Assembly: GCF_050436995.1 (NCBI RefSeq)
Contig: NC_134766.1
Coordinates: 4,774,001-4,838,000, forward strand
Length of the DNA: 64,000 nt
Origin: Anticarsia gemmatalis
Taxonomy: Eukaryota > Arthropoda > Insecta > Lepidoptera > Erebidae
Direction of reading: 5' to 3'
Shown here: in pieces, positions 13,506-24,607 of the stretch
Layout: the number at the start of each line of letters is the position of its first letter
Position numbering within the stretch: the stretch's first letter is position 1
Position numbers and translations under genes: made by a program
Notes under the pieces: generated by a model
The model's input: only the letters and a program-made list of their open reading frames with translations
Databases searched by the model: none
What the model was told of the DNA's origin: nothing

Positions 13506-14056
13506 ACCTTTTGATAAGATTTATAGGTTTGTTTTGAACCTATGTCAGTTATAGAGACCTATTTCTTAAAGAACTTATATCAAATCAATCTAGGCTATTT
13601 GGAAGTCTAAATTGTTAAGTTTAATGTATCAGTTTTAGATACAAACTTCTTTCAGTATGAAAGGTGTTCTTTCTAGGTAACAAATTGTCGCATCATTAGT
13701 CTACTTACTTAAATAAACTTTTCTTTTCGTGTGCCTAATGTATAAGGCATATGTACGATACGAATTTATTTAGTTGTATATGACCATAATCATGTCCCGT
13801 TGAAAGCTTTTTAATGGACCTTAGAAACTTCTAAATAAACATCTAAATATACGGGCTTGACTGATAAATTATAGTTATACTTTAATTTCGATATTTTGAT
13901 AGAATGAATAGAAAACCCGTCTGTCAAAATATTCCGCCGATGACAATATCCGACAATAGATAGATCAGGCGATTAATAAACATAATTGTTCTATTTTTAA
14001 CCATCTTACCTTCACAAGTGAATACGAAATTAACGATTTTATTTTCCTCTTTCCAG

Positions 14057-14410
14057 CGTGCAGCAATCCAGGGCAGTTTCTGGCAGGGCTTCCTAGCTTC
14101 TCTTTCCGTGGTGGTGGTCTCCGAGCTTGGAGATAAGACCTTCTTCATCGCAGCCATCATGGCGATGAAGCACCCCCGCATCATCGTGTTCGCTGGTGCC
14201 ATCTCCGCGCTTGTGTTCATGACAGTACTCTCTGCGGCCTTCGGCTGGATCGCCACTGTGATACCTAGGGTTTACACGTACTATGCCAGTGCTGTGCTTT
14301 TCGCGATATTCGGTCTCAAAATGTTAAGAGACGGGTGGAAAATGGACCCCAATGAGGGGCAAGAAGAGTTAGAAGAAGTACAAAGCGAATTGAAGAGAAG
14401 AGAAGACCAG
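14057..14410 (+). CDS. TMEM165: TMEM165/GDT1 transporter, exon carrying first ELGDKT motif
   Basis: First exon seen of a UPF0016/GDT1 family protein. In this family, TMEM165 and yeast Gdt1 exchange Mn2+/Ca2+ for H+ in the Golgi membrane and supply Mn2+ to glycosyltransferases. The exon opens after the acceptor TTTCCAG and closes at CAG|GTAAGA. It is 118 whole codons, phase 0 at both ends. It encodes a membrane helix with the ELGDKT signature, followed by FFIAAIMAM, a second helix, the conserved VIPRVYTYY segment, a third helix (AVLFAIFGLKMLRDG) and the acidic cytosolic stretch with EGQEELEEVQ. All of this closely follows human TMEM165. An ATG 39 bases upstream lies inside the intron and is not the start: the family has a further N-terminal signal/luminal region, which must be encoded upstream and was not found. 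Confidence 0.93.
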
Positions 14411-14939
14411 GTAAGAGTTTTACTCAAACTCTAGGTCTCTATACAATTAAAGTCTTTTAGAATAGGACAAAGCACGTCTTTATTAAGTTTTCAAGACTTT
14501 CACGACAAATCTCCTTCCCCTTTACCGTCAAAACTAAGGTAGCACTGTACCTGGTGTAGGTCCGTACGTAAATATTTGACAAAGTACGTTTCAATAAGAT
14601 TTACCGGTAACTGACAGTTAATTAGAATGAAAGCACGTCAATATTCTTGAATGGTACCGGCAAATGTTTTTGGAACGTGTTGTAGGAACGTGAATGCACA
14701 GATTTGACGCAGGCATAGCCGGATGGACGTCAGTAATTCGATGAAAAATGTCGCGAGTTGATGACAGTTTGCGTCACACTCATAAGCTTTCTTTAGAATA
14801 TGTACGTATCGAATTAAATTCAATCAAATTGGCGTTTTTATGTCACTTGACGATTGATTACCAGCTTTCAGTTAAATAATTCTAAGAACAATTTCTTAAA
14901 AATATTGAACTACTAGATATAACAAATTTTATAAATTAG

Positions 14940-15480
14940 CCTAGCATCGGGCTATTAGAGTAAGGGAAAAGAGAGCATACTTGTGTACAGTGCACACACT
15001 TGGACACTATAAACAAAGTCCTGCACAGTTGACTAGTTTCAATGAAACTGGTCGTAGTAGCCGAATATCGGCTAGGAGGACATTATTGTAGGTACATACA
15101 TTGATACAGTAGGGAATAGAGAGTGTACTTGTGTGCTGTGAACACACTTAACCACTAAAAACAAAGTCCTGCATAAATGGATGGTTCCAAAGACATCTAT
15201 ACTAATATTATGAAGCTGAAGAGTTTGTTTGTTTGTTTGATTGAACGCGCTAATCTCAGGAATTGCGGGTCCGATTTGAAAAATTCTTTCAGTGTTAGAT
15301 AGCCCATTTATCGAGGAAGGCTATAGGCTATATATCATCACGCTGCGACCAATAAGAGCTGAGTAGCAACAAAAAATGTTACAAAAACGGGGAAAAACTT
15401 GACCCTTTCTCTCTTATGTGACGCAAGCGAAGTTGCGCGGGTCAGCTAGTTAGAAATATAAATATCGGCTAGGAGGACAT
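14940..15480. repeat. Locally duplicated repeat interrupted by a Helitron
   Basis: The phrases 'ATATCGGCTAGGAGGACATTA' (21 bp; key part GGCTAGGAGGACA) and 'CACACTT...AACAAAGTCCTGCA' occur twice or more here, in tandem-like spacing. A related sequence lies near 12.90 kb. The Helitron at 15.2 kb is inserted inside the second unit. Confidence 0.55.
15196..15449 (+). mobile_element. Non-autonomous Helitron
   Basis: It starts TCTATACTAATATTATGAA and ends GGGTCAGCTAG, with the CGCAA/TTGCG hairpin just before the end. The flanks are A and T. A 5' (TTTG)n stretch and the 'AACGCGCTAATCTCAGGAA' block are shared with the other family members. Confidence 0.88.
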
Positions 15481-15884
15481 TATAATAGGTACACTGGTAC
15501 AATAATATAAATTAGCATTTTCATAATCGATACACCACGTTACGCAAATAGATAATGTATTTTGCAAATCACTGTTTCATTCACACGCTTATCTTAAGCG
15601 GGTCGCAAATCTATCGTATCTTACATACCGATAAATAAATAATGGATCGATTTTTAATTGCTATTAAAATACCTTATTTAAAATGTGTACGAAATCACGT
15701 CCTCCAAAACTAATCTGATTGTGGTATTTTTAGACATGTTTTTTTTACAAAAATATCAAAATAACAATTAAATGATTTTAATGTCTATTGATAACTAACA
15801 TTATGCTAAAAGCCTTTAGGTAGAATTAATTGTTATCTAGTTAAAGCGTTTATGCCAGGGCTCTACTACGTGGTCAGACTAGAG

Positions 15885-16060
15885 CAGGGGTTCCCAACCT
15901 TTTCTTAGTCTGGGACCACTTTTATATTATCCTAGTTAGCAAGGATCACTATGTAAGTATATTAAAAATAAAGTGTAATAATCATCCTGAAAATTTAAAT
16001 TTTTAGAATCATTCGCGGACCATATTTTGACTTTCGCGGACCACTGGTTGGGAACCACTG
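15885..16060. mobile_element. hAT-family MITE (Buster-type) with perfect 8-bp TSD
   Basis: Terminal inverted repeats CAGGGGTTCCCAACC ... GGTTGGGAACCACTG are flanked by the exact duplication GACTAGAG (15877-15884 and 16061-16068). It is 176 bp long and non-coding. It is the sister of the copy at 1.6 kb and has intact ends, so it looks younger than that copy. Confidence 0.93.
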
Positions 16061-16802
16061 GACTAGAGGAACTATTTAAAAAAATGTGGCACTGTTCACC
16101 GCGAGTTAATAAGTTGTAAATGAACAACGGAAATATATGTTATAGTTCGACACATATTACTTTTTATTTTTCTGTGCAAAGAGATAAAGATCTATAATAA
16201 AACATTTGAATACAAGACTTGAGTCAGGATTTACTCAGACGTACAATGTAAAAACGTTATTATTTTCAAATGTTTTATGCCCATGAGTCAAGAAACAATT
16301 TGTTGTTGCCATGAAATATGGTAATAAAGTCACATGAATCATCTCTGTAGTTGTTACAATCTTTCAGTTATTACCAGTTGAGAACACCATATTTGTCGTT
16401 ACTTACTAATTTATAGCTAAACAGTTTCGTGTGTATTTTCTTACAAGTCTCGGTAGCGTTAGGGAATAATTAAATTCGACGTTTTTGTAAGTAAACCACA
16501 ATTAGTACGATTTCAATGGTTAGTCAGTGCATGGTACTCTTAACGGGCGGGAAATGGAAAGGATTGTTTTACGGGAAATCAAAGTAAAATAAAACTCATT
16601 GAAATTGAAGCTAGAGACGATGAGTTATTATTATTAGCTGGTAACTGTATCAGCTAAAGCCCAGGGCGACTACTATAATTCAACGAAACGAAACTTCGGT
16701 TGATTCTTAATACAATTTCATTCATTTCCAAGCTTCGTTAAAATGAAATTAGAATCCTTTAAACCTGTAATTCACGTACGAAACCAAAAATTGTATAATA
16801 AT

Positions 16803-16859
16803 ATTTCGATGTTCGATAATTATCACGTATCTAACGTGATAATTATCGAACATCGAAAT
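16803..16859. repeat. Perfect 26-bp palindrome with 5-nt loop
   Basis: The arms 16803-16828 and 16834-16859 are exact reverse complements (ATTTCGATGTTCG... / ...CGAACATCGAAAT) around the loop ATCTA. Transcribed as part of the TMEM165 intron, it would form an uninterrupted hairpin. It may be a minimal foldback element or a replication palindrome; a miRNA precursor is less likely because the stem has no bulges. Confidence 0.85.
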
Positions 16860-18001
16860 TATAACGAGACTTCTGATTAACGAAAGCGGGTCTTGACAAC
16901 ATTGAGAAACTAATGCTGCCATTCATGGTGGGAATACTTTTGACAGATCCCTATAATACCAGATTTATTTCGAGAAAAGCGTCCCGACGTCAATGTAATT
17001 TCTGTGTTAAGTTATCTGTGCATTCATTACTGTGACGTCATAACATGTACATCGGTGTACCACCGGTCCATGACAGTGCAAATATTATCTAATCTTATAA
17101 TCACTTATTATCTATACACATGATCTTTTACAGTACACGGTGATAGGTCGGAATCACGTGGACAATACTTTGTATACTAATTGTTAGAATAACAACCAGT
17201 TTCATAACTTCTGGATAAGTATCGGTTAGGTTATCTGAAGGAGTTTTGACAGTTGTTTAATTATATGCTGTCAAATCTGTCAGATGGGTATACAATATAA
17301 AATGTCAGACAATGTATGCTTGCATTTTATTTGGCAGATAGTTTATGCGGCAGTTGTTCATAAGTCGTGAAACTGGTCTTTATGTAAGAATTTCGAGACA
17401 GTAATAAGGAAAATCACAAATATTATTCTAAATATTTGTTGGTTAAGTTCATCGACCTGTCCATTTGGTTCCGATAACAACACAGCGGTGTTATTAGATA
17501 AGTGAACGGGTACTCCTCTCATATACAGGAAAGAAGTTTGTTTGCTTGGGTACCAAAATTTTATCATTTTGACATACAACTAGTAATCTTCTCAATTCTT
17601 TGTTTCAACAAAAAATATTATAATAACGACAGTCAACTAGGTTGAACAATAAAGTGTTATCAGTAACACACTAACCGCTATTCAAATAGACAACAGTTTA
17701 GTCCAATTTATCTCCAAAATCTTATACCAACAGGACATCTTTAGATAAGTTAGTTTTGATGAGATCTTCACTATTTGTAGATGACTTTACAACCTAAATA
17801 CCTAGATGCAAATGTTGAATTCCTTTATTTAATGTTTATTTTTAACCTGGTTACAACAGGCCGTAATCGGCCATTTGTTTTCATTGAAAGGGGAAGGGGA
17901 TTTTTAAAAACGAACGGAATAAACTGCCAGTGATGTTCCACATTTGAATGGAACGAAACGTCAAAAATTGACAGTTGTCGATGGAAAGTTAAAGCAAATA
18001 G

Positions 18002-18211
18002 TTTGGTATCCAACGATATGATACTGCACAGGAATCAGTAAAAGAGAGGTCGCGGTCCCCAGACGCGACGTCGGTCGTGACTGCGGGCTCCGCAAGTCCG
18101 GGGCCTAAGCCTCTTGAGTCCCCGGTTCGAAGCATAGCAAGCATCTCAGAGACGCCAGAAGAGCCCCAACCGGGCTCGTCGAAGCAATCACAACCGCAGA
18201 GGGTGATCTAA
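18002..18211 (+). pseudogene. GC-rich coding-like island, S/P/E-rich (unrecognised)
   Basis: An open frame of 69 codons without ATG lies between a TAG and a TAA. It is much more GC-rich than its surroundings and rich in Ser, Pro, Glu and Gln (it includes ETPEEPQPGSSKQSQPQ). Composition and codon use look like disordered protein, not intronic noise. I do not recognise it. It may be a 5'-truncated retrotransposon ORF1 fragment, a processed-gene remnant or an unusual terminal exon; CTGCACAG just before it could act as an acceptor. Confidence 0.35.
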
Positions 18212-19733
18212 CGTCATTATGCCTGGCAGTACGAATGACACCATAGTTATTTTTTTCTTTTAGCCTAGCTTTTTTACGTTCGGTTCCGCACAAACCATAT
18301 TATATCTATCATGTATTCCAAAGAGCTTATTGACGGCTTTGTTAGAAGAGAAATTATGCAAAAGGAATTCAGCATTTGATTAGAATGTCGCTTAGGCAGG
18401 CGTTACACCATCAAAATATATTATTGATTGTGTAATACCGGCAGTATGCCTATACTACTCATATACATTTTTTATTTTAATGGCCAGAAAAGTTGTTACG
18501 AAATGACATATACTATTTAAAAAACAGAATTCCAAAATTCAAACTGGTATTTTAAAAAGAATGTTTTATTTTTCTGGACTGATTCGTCGTGGGCTTCAAA
18601 TAGATTCGTTCTGAAATTCTATTCTATCCTTAAATCAACGAGAAGTGTTTCGTTCAGAAGTTGTTGACGCAAGTGTTAGATTACATTATCAGGCGTGCAC
18701 TTGAAACTGTGACGTCATATCGTACTAATAAAGTTATGTATTTGAAGCCTGCAGTATGTTTTAATCATGCATTTTGGTTCTATACTATATTGCGTATTTT
18801 TATTATGCATTCGAAGTATCTTATCACCTATGCATAAGGCTGAATTTTTATCACCCTTGTCACACAATAAGCTTTTTTATTTACCTACTTTACCAAATAT
18901 ATTGCCATTTGCCAATTGCCAAAAATACTGTCGTCACGGAAAGTAAAAAACTCCACTGCAATTCATTAAAATTTTTTGACTTTTGATTTAAATTGATTAA
19001 GAAGACATTTTTAAAATAGCTCGGCTGCTATGGCCGTATTCTCTGTTTCGTGGGATACAAATAGAAAATTCAGATTAGGCGTTTCTTCTTCATATATTTG
19101 AGGGGCAGAATAAATTGTCTACAAGTGCTTCAAAGCAGTTTTCTACAAAATAACCGATGTTTTATAGGAATATCACGCGGAACTACAAACCGTTGGAGAA
19201 CCTAGCACTAGCACAGCTAGTAGAGTAGAGAGGGTAGACGAAGAAACTGTACGTAAAGTGAAAAGAGAAATAACACAATCATGGCTTTCAATAACCGTGT
19301 TATATAAAACATATTAAAATACATACTAGGAGTGATTTGCATTTGTTTTTAATACGATCATAGCACATGGGTACTCAGAAAAGGATCGACATCGTATCGC
19401 CTTTTGCCTTGCCGTAAACTGTCTTACAAATAAATGTCGTGTAAGTTCTGATTAGTTATACAGTGTTCTGTCAATTTTGAAACTGTAAATGAGTAAAATA
19501 AAACACTGTAGTACTCATCTGAGGTACTCGTGTGAGTCAAGCTTAGAAAAGCTAAGCTTGGAATAGATTGGCATGTCCACCCGACTGCTAAAAGCAAACG
19601 CTATATTTGTAGCTAGTCAACCATTAGTTGACGCCTTGCCGTCAACAAGCGGTTGGAATGACGAAAAGATGCTTTTGCGATGATTGATTGGAATCAATTA
19701 CTGTTGGCAACTTCATACAAAGAAAGGCATTTA

Positions 19734-19850
19734 CCCCCGGGTTCTGAGTACATTTAGCGGTAGTTCATCTATTCCAACTGTCATTTTTATATGAGCTTAA
19801 ACGCTATTGAATAGATAAACTACCGCTAAATGTACTTCAGAAACCGGGGG
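19734..19850. mobile_element. Foldback MITE, family F, copy 2
   Basis: Hairpin with ends CCCCCGGGTTCTGAG and CAGAAACCGGGGG and the family core TAGCGGTAGTT/AACTACCGCTA. TTA is present immediately outside both ends, consistent with a 3-bp target duplication. It lies inside the TMEM165 intron. Confidence 0.88.
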
Positions 19851-20637
19851 TTAGTGATACAGTGTTGATCCGTTTACGAGTTATCTGTGCTATGTAAAAG
19901 CCTTATTCATAAATCATGACATCTACGTTCACGCCTATTGTCTCGCTTAGCAGTAAGCATGTACTTTATCTCACTGTATTTACAATATAGTTCTCATATA
20001 CCATTTTATGTACTGTAGTTATACAATAAGAAATACGTCTCTAGTTCATACGTCTTGTTTCAGAATCTAACGTTTAATATCGTGCTATCTCCTTCTATTT
20101 GCACCACAAAGAGTGTGACAGCATGTTGTGTTGTGAAAATGACGCTTCACTAAATATTTACTCTGATAATTTACTGTAATGCGACAAAAATTGTGTTTAA
20201 AATGTAAATAGAAACACACCTCCTGTCCCCAAGTTTGTCAAAGATATTACTGTCTGTTTTAGAGGCAATATTTTACGTCATTTTGATATATTTGAAGAGT
20301 ATTTTTGACGATTTATCGGTTAAAGAGAAAAATACTGTTAACACGTCAAATTTAAAGTTAAAGTTATCAAAAGATGGAAAACTAAACGCAAAGTAAAATA
20401 ACAATTCCATCTTTCTATACATGGCTTGAATTGCTATAAAATTCGAGCCTAATGTAATTTCTATCTCCTCATGTAAGAAAGGTTTTGATCTTATACCAGA
20501 TTAACTGAAAACCTTCCCTTTGATTACCTTATTTACCCTTTTAACGAAGTAATATGACTTAATTAAAGTTGTAATTACGCATACAATCCACAAAAAACCA
20601 CCCATTCACCTCACTAAACAACTCCAAAACATTACAG

Positions 20638-20911
20638 GAAGAGAAAGAAGAGACCCTGGACATGTTAGAACAGGGTCAAGCTGAAACGAAGCGGCGGAAA
20701 CGTAACGCCGTCGTCAAAGTGCTGCTACAGGCTGCTTCTCTCACGTTCCTTGCCGAGTGGGGGGACCGGTCTCAGCTGGCGACGGTCGTGCTGGCCACGA
20801 GGGAGAACGCCTTCGGAGTGGTGATCGGTGGCTCGCTGGGACACGCGCTGTGTACTGGCTTGGCTGTGATAGGAGGCAGGATGGTCGCCTCTAAGATTTC
20901 TGTTAGGACTG
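20638..20911 (+). CDS. TMEM165: TMEM165/GDT1 transporter, exon with second EWGDRS motif
   Basis: Opens after ATTACAG and closes at ACTG|GTAAGA, entering in phase 0 and leaving one base over. It encodes the acidic/basic cytosolic loop (EEKEETLDMLEQGQ, then KRRKR) and the second half of the transporter. That half contains the helix with the second family signature (FLAEWGDRSQLATVVLA), the loop ENAFGVVIGG, and GHALCTGLAVIGGRMVASKIS. The paired E-x-G-D-(K/R)-(S/T) motifs form the cation site in this family, and all key acidic residues are intact. The exon is far more GC-rich than the flanking introns, as expected of constrained coding sequence. Confidence 0.94.
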
Positions 20912-21563
20912 GTAAGAAGCATTTTTTATTATGATGTACCTAGTAATTTTTAATTATTGAGTTTCCTACGTAAGAGATTCTTTGAGAGAAAGTAAGAAAA
21001 ATAGTACTTTCTTTGGCTGGTTCGTCAGCTATTTGGGAGACCATATAAACTGCTTCTGTTAGTCCCCGAAACATAGATATAAGTGGGGTGCTAGAATATC
21101 GTTTGACAACGACACGGTTGGATCCGTACGTGATCTGAAGAAAAAACATTTTTTAACGTTCTCGTGCATTACTCAGTTCTGGAATCCTGGGTAGCTGAGT
21201 ACCTAGCCTAAGTCATTTATGTCTTTCAGAAAATTGCCTTCGTAGCGGCATCATCAGTAGCTAGTAACCATTTCTCGAACACCGCAATACCTTCTGCATT
21301 TTTAGGATTTCTTTTCTATGGACTGTCTCTTTAGATGCCATGGAACAAAAACTGTAAATTGCGAAACACGGGTACACTCTAGCCTACATATACCTTTGAG
21401 TATTACAGTCGTGATATTTTGTATGTAATTTTTAAAATACAGCCCTTGCTACTCGTGATACTCAAAATGTACCTACAAAAAGTAATCATTAAGTTTCAAT
21501 CAAATATTTCATCTTATCTGTCTCTAATTATATTATTAACTCCCCATTTTTCTGTTTCCACAG

Positions 21564-21634
21564 TAACCATAATCGGTGGTCTAGTGTTCCTGTTCTTCGC
21601 AGTGAGCGCGTTGTTCATCGGGCCCGGCGAATAG
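21564..21634 (+). CDS. TMEM165: TMEM165/GDT1 transporter, terminal exon
   Basis: Opens after TTTCCACAG and completes the codon split from the previous exon (G|TA, Val). It encodes the last membrane helix, VTIIGGLVFLFFAVSALFIG, then PGE and TAG. This matches the family's C-terminal end (human VTIIGGIVFLAFAFSALF) and shows the gene ends here with no extra domain. The three exons give 232 residues, about the conserved transporter core. The intron upstream is 652 bp. Confidence 0.95.
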
Positions 21635-21718
21635 ACGCGAACTGTTTGTAATATAACGTGTAAGTGACAATATGTACATTGTTGTTAGACGCCAGCGGAC
21701 ACGGCGGGACACTTTCTG

Positions 21719-21786
21719 TTGAACCACTGGCGATTATTTGTTGAGCACCCGGCGATAATGTGTTGAGTACCCGGCGATAATTTGTG
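21719..21786 (+). repeat. Three-unit tandem repeat in the TMEM165 3' UTR
   Basis: The unit 'CGGCGATAATNTGTTGAG' is repeated about three times with drift, shortly after the stop codon. The first unit is also the left arm of an inverted repeat whose right arm lies near 22.68-22.73 kb. Confidence 0.6.
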
Positions 21787-21854
21787 GACTAATTACTGTT
21801 TAATTTGGTTTCAATTCTGTTTGGGTAGTATGATATGGGTAAATTGTGTTCTTT

Positions 21855-21860
21855 AATAAA
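21855..21860 (+). terminator. Polyadenylation signal candidate (AATAAA), TMEM165
   Basis: A canonical AATAAA about 220 bases after the TMEM165 stop, the first such hexamer downstream. Others occur further on, so alternative 3' ends are possible. Confidence 0.5.
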
Positions 21861-22077
21861 CCTCTTCTAATGTTTATGTCTAGATAGGATTATCTGTATC
21901 TGAAAAGACTAGACTGACTACTTTTTTAATTCCAATACTACTACTGAAGAAAAAGAGTATTTCTTTGCTATAATTTGCTTTTCTCTAACGTAACTTAGAT
22001 CAAGCAGGGCTGTTTCGACCTCAGTAGAACACACTGTTTTAATAACTTAAAGTTAAGTCTATATGTCATGTCTGTAG

Positions 22078-22601
22078 TAGGGAATGCAATCCCGACTCGA
22101 GATCGTCAACTCGAGATCCCTCGCGATCAGAAATATCAATCCCGCGGGATCCCGAGATTTTCGAGATCCCGTCTAGTTAGTAAAAATAATACAATTCGAA
22201 CGGCTTGTTTAATGTAATATGTGTGTGATAGTGTGGTGAATGCAATACATTATTATTTGAAAGAAAATAAAAGCCTTTATTTTTCAATATTACTAACAAC
22301 GTAACATAATTAACAGGTGTAATCATGAACATAATCAAAAAAGTAGGTGTAGCTCCAGGAGATCAAAATAAAAAGTAATCACATGGCATTTTGAAAGTAG
22401 CCTCTTAAAATACCAAGTGTATCAATAGTACGAGCTTCTAATCAGCATCTTAAGTCTATTGCAATGTAGCCAGCTGCTGAAAATGCCCTCTCCGACAATC
22501 CCGAACGGGATCTCGTCATATTATGCTTCGGGATTGATCCCGAAAAAATACACGGGATCTCGCGAGATCGGGATCCCGCGAGATCGGGATTGCATTCACT
22601 A
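22078..22601 (-). mobile_element. Decayed hAT transposon with perfect 8-bp TSD
   Basis: Terminal inverted repeats TAGGGAATGCAATCCCGA ... TCGGGATTGCATTCACTA are flanked by the exact duplication GTCTGTAG (22070-22077 and 22602-22609). Subterminal GATCTCGCGAGATC-type repeats lie at both ends. On the minus strand a fragment reads SERAFSAAGYIAIDLR, the C-terminal dimerisation motif of hAT transposases, followed soon by a stop. The element is 524 bp, so most of the transposase is deleted. Confidence 0.9.
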
Positions 22602-23809
22602 GTCTGTAGGCAAATCTGACTTACAATGTCTAATTTTCAAGCTAAAATTTCTGTCTTTTCACACTCATATTTTATTAACTGTTCAACAAATAATCGCTCG
22701 GTAAGCAACAAAAAGTGTCCAACGTGTACCCATAGACAATTTCACTTGTTTGTATATATTTAATTACGAGAACAACACTGGCTTAACTAATAAGACTATG
22801 ATTACTGTACTGTATCTAAATATTGTGTGAAAAAAACGTATTTCATTTGTGCTGGTCTCCATTTTAATGTGCTGAAACAACATGGAAGTTTGTAAACTCT
22901 TATGAGATTAGAGAAATTGCCTTTTTATTATTTCTTATTTATTTTTTAATGAATCGTGAGCAAATGTTGATGTCTAACTGGCACGGAATAAATATAGTGA
23001 AATAAACAAGGTATTGTACTGCAACAAAAGGACTTAAGTAGACTTTTCTTTAGTGTATCTTGTGCCCTTTTTCTATTACATTACTGAGTTACATTATTTA
23101 CCTGTGCCTTAAGCACTTGAAAAAAGGCGTAAGTAACCTATTATTACTGTCAATTTTATGCTTTTTACCACCAAAGATAAAATTATCAAAAGTTCATGTT
23201 GGACATTTAGAAAAGGGCGTAAGTACACTAATTTTAATATCAACTTATGTCCATTTTTCACTGAAGAGTTTATCGAAAGTTCGTGAACGCAACAACGATG
23301 TGACAGTACAATGCTTGTTTACTTTACTTTATCTATGATCCTAAGTAAATTTAATCATGATTACTATTAGTTCTACGGCTACGTATCACAACTGTCTAGC
23401 TAAATACATGCTATCCCTTTCTTCAAGGCTCAATTTACACAGGGACGGCGCGGCGAGTAGTTTCGGGCTTGAGCTGCGTCTGCTAAATTAAATAAAAAAC
23501 TAAAATTGTGTAGTGTGAACTGACTTAAGAGCGAGCGCGTTGTTAGAAGAAATTTGTGCTCGGGTCTCCTAGCGTAGGCGCAGTCCTAAATAACTCTTAA
23601 CTACATCAACATAATTACATATTCATTGCCCAAGAAGGGGACAGTACTGGTTATAAAAAAATAAAAGAATATCAAGCTTTTTTCCCTGTTCCTCTCGCTA
23701 CCGTGTAAATTAAGCGTAAATGGTAAAGGATAGCATGATATATCAACTTGAACATTTTTAGTACGCAGCCTTATTATAAATTGTCAATATTGTGTTAGGT
23801 TACACACAC

Positions 23810-23932
23810 ATTCGGTTCGGCATTAATCGGCCTAACGTCAAAATCTAATAAGTGTAGATGAACCCGATCGGCACAAGCCGAACAATTGAGTCGAGTCGGT
23901 TTTGTTTCCCGAGTAATAATGCCGAACCAAAT
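23810..23932. mobile_element. Short inverted-repeat element, possible MITE
   Basis: Inverted arms ATTCGGTTCGGCATTA and TAATGCCGAACCAAAT are separated by about 90 bp. Outside them, GCAGCCTTATTATAAAT and GCAAGCCTTATTATAAAT form a longer direct repeat (about 23764 and 23942). Confidence 0.5.
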
Positions 23933-24535
23933 ATGTATGTTGCAAGCCTTATTATAAATATGTAGATATAAATAAATATGTAATATAGCAATGAAATTGC
24001 TGTTATTTCTACTTACACCTTTACGTTAGAATTGTGACGTCACAGTATCTAGACCAATGAGATTACAGCAAAATTGTTTGAGAGCAACGACCTTTCTACG
24101 TAAGAGGTGAGGAACTAAAATGTATTTAAAAGTTCTTTTTTATTTGGAAATACTAAGAACCACAGGTCAGGTTAACCTTATTTGCCTTACTTACGGCTTA
24201 TGAATAAGTATTAGATAACCTATCCGATACATTGTGACAGCAAAATAACAGATACGACCAGTGAAAAGTCAGGTACAGGAGCTTTACGTGCTCTCTTCGA
24301 GAGCTACGAATGTCTACAACCTGAAGTTCCTCACTCCAAAAAATTCACTGACCATTAATGAATACACTTGATAAACTAACGACCAGTTATCTTAAAATTG
24401 TGAAACTGGGGCTTAGTAATACTTTTATTGATTTTTAATGCACATTATTTACCAAAAACTATTCCTTGCATATAGGGACTGACTATAAAAAATTGGGTTA
24501 TAAAGTATTTTATTGAAATTATAAGCCTTTTCTAA

Positions 24536-24607
24536 ACTAGCGTATACACGAGTGCACGTATACGCACATTGATAGTAACTAGCGTATACGAGTGAGCACG
24601 TACGCGT
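24536..24607. repeat. Two-unit tandem repeat
   Basis: 'ACTAGCGTATAC(AC)GAGTG' followed by an ACGTA(TA)CGC-type stretch occurs twice within about 70 bp. Confidence 0.55.

Larger units (their letters stand above)
1..14056. other. Non-coding, repeat-bearing upstream region
   Basis: I see no convincing coding exon here. The open frames are short, AT-rich and lack flanking splice signals or recognisable protein similarity. The downstream TMEM165 exon opens at an acceptor and lacks the protein's N-terminal part, so some or all of this stretch may be the preceding intron. It may also hide a short first exon (signal peptide plus luminal segment) that cannot be recognised by eye. The repeats that can be supported are listed separately. 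Confidence 0.5.
14411..20637 (+). other. TMEM165 intron (6.2 kb)
   Basis: Bounded by GTAAGA and an ATTACAG acceptor; both neighbouring exons are in phase 0. It contains a Helitron, an hAT MITE, a foldback MITE, a 26-bp-arm palindrome, lepidopteran repeat sequence around the Helitron and a GC-rich coding-like island, each listed separately. The remainder is AT-rich with nothing recognisable. Confidence 0.85.

Noticed and set aside
13924..14256. 110-codon minus-strand ORF
   Set aside because: Antisense shadow of the TMEM165 exon.
20725..20922. 65-codon minus-strand ORF
   Set aside because: Antisense shadow of the second TMEM165 exon.
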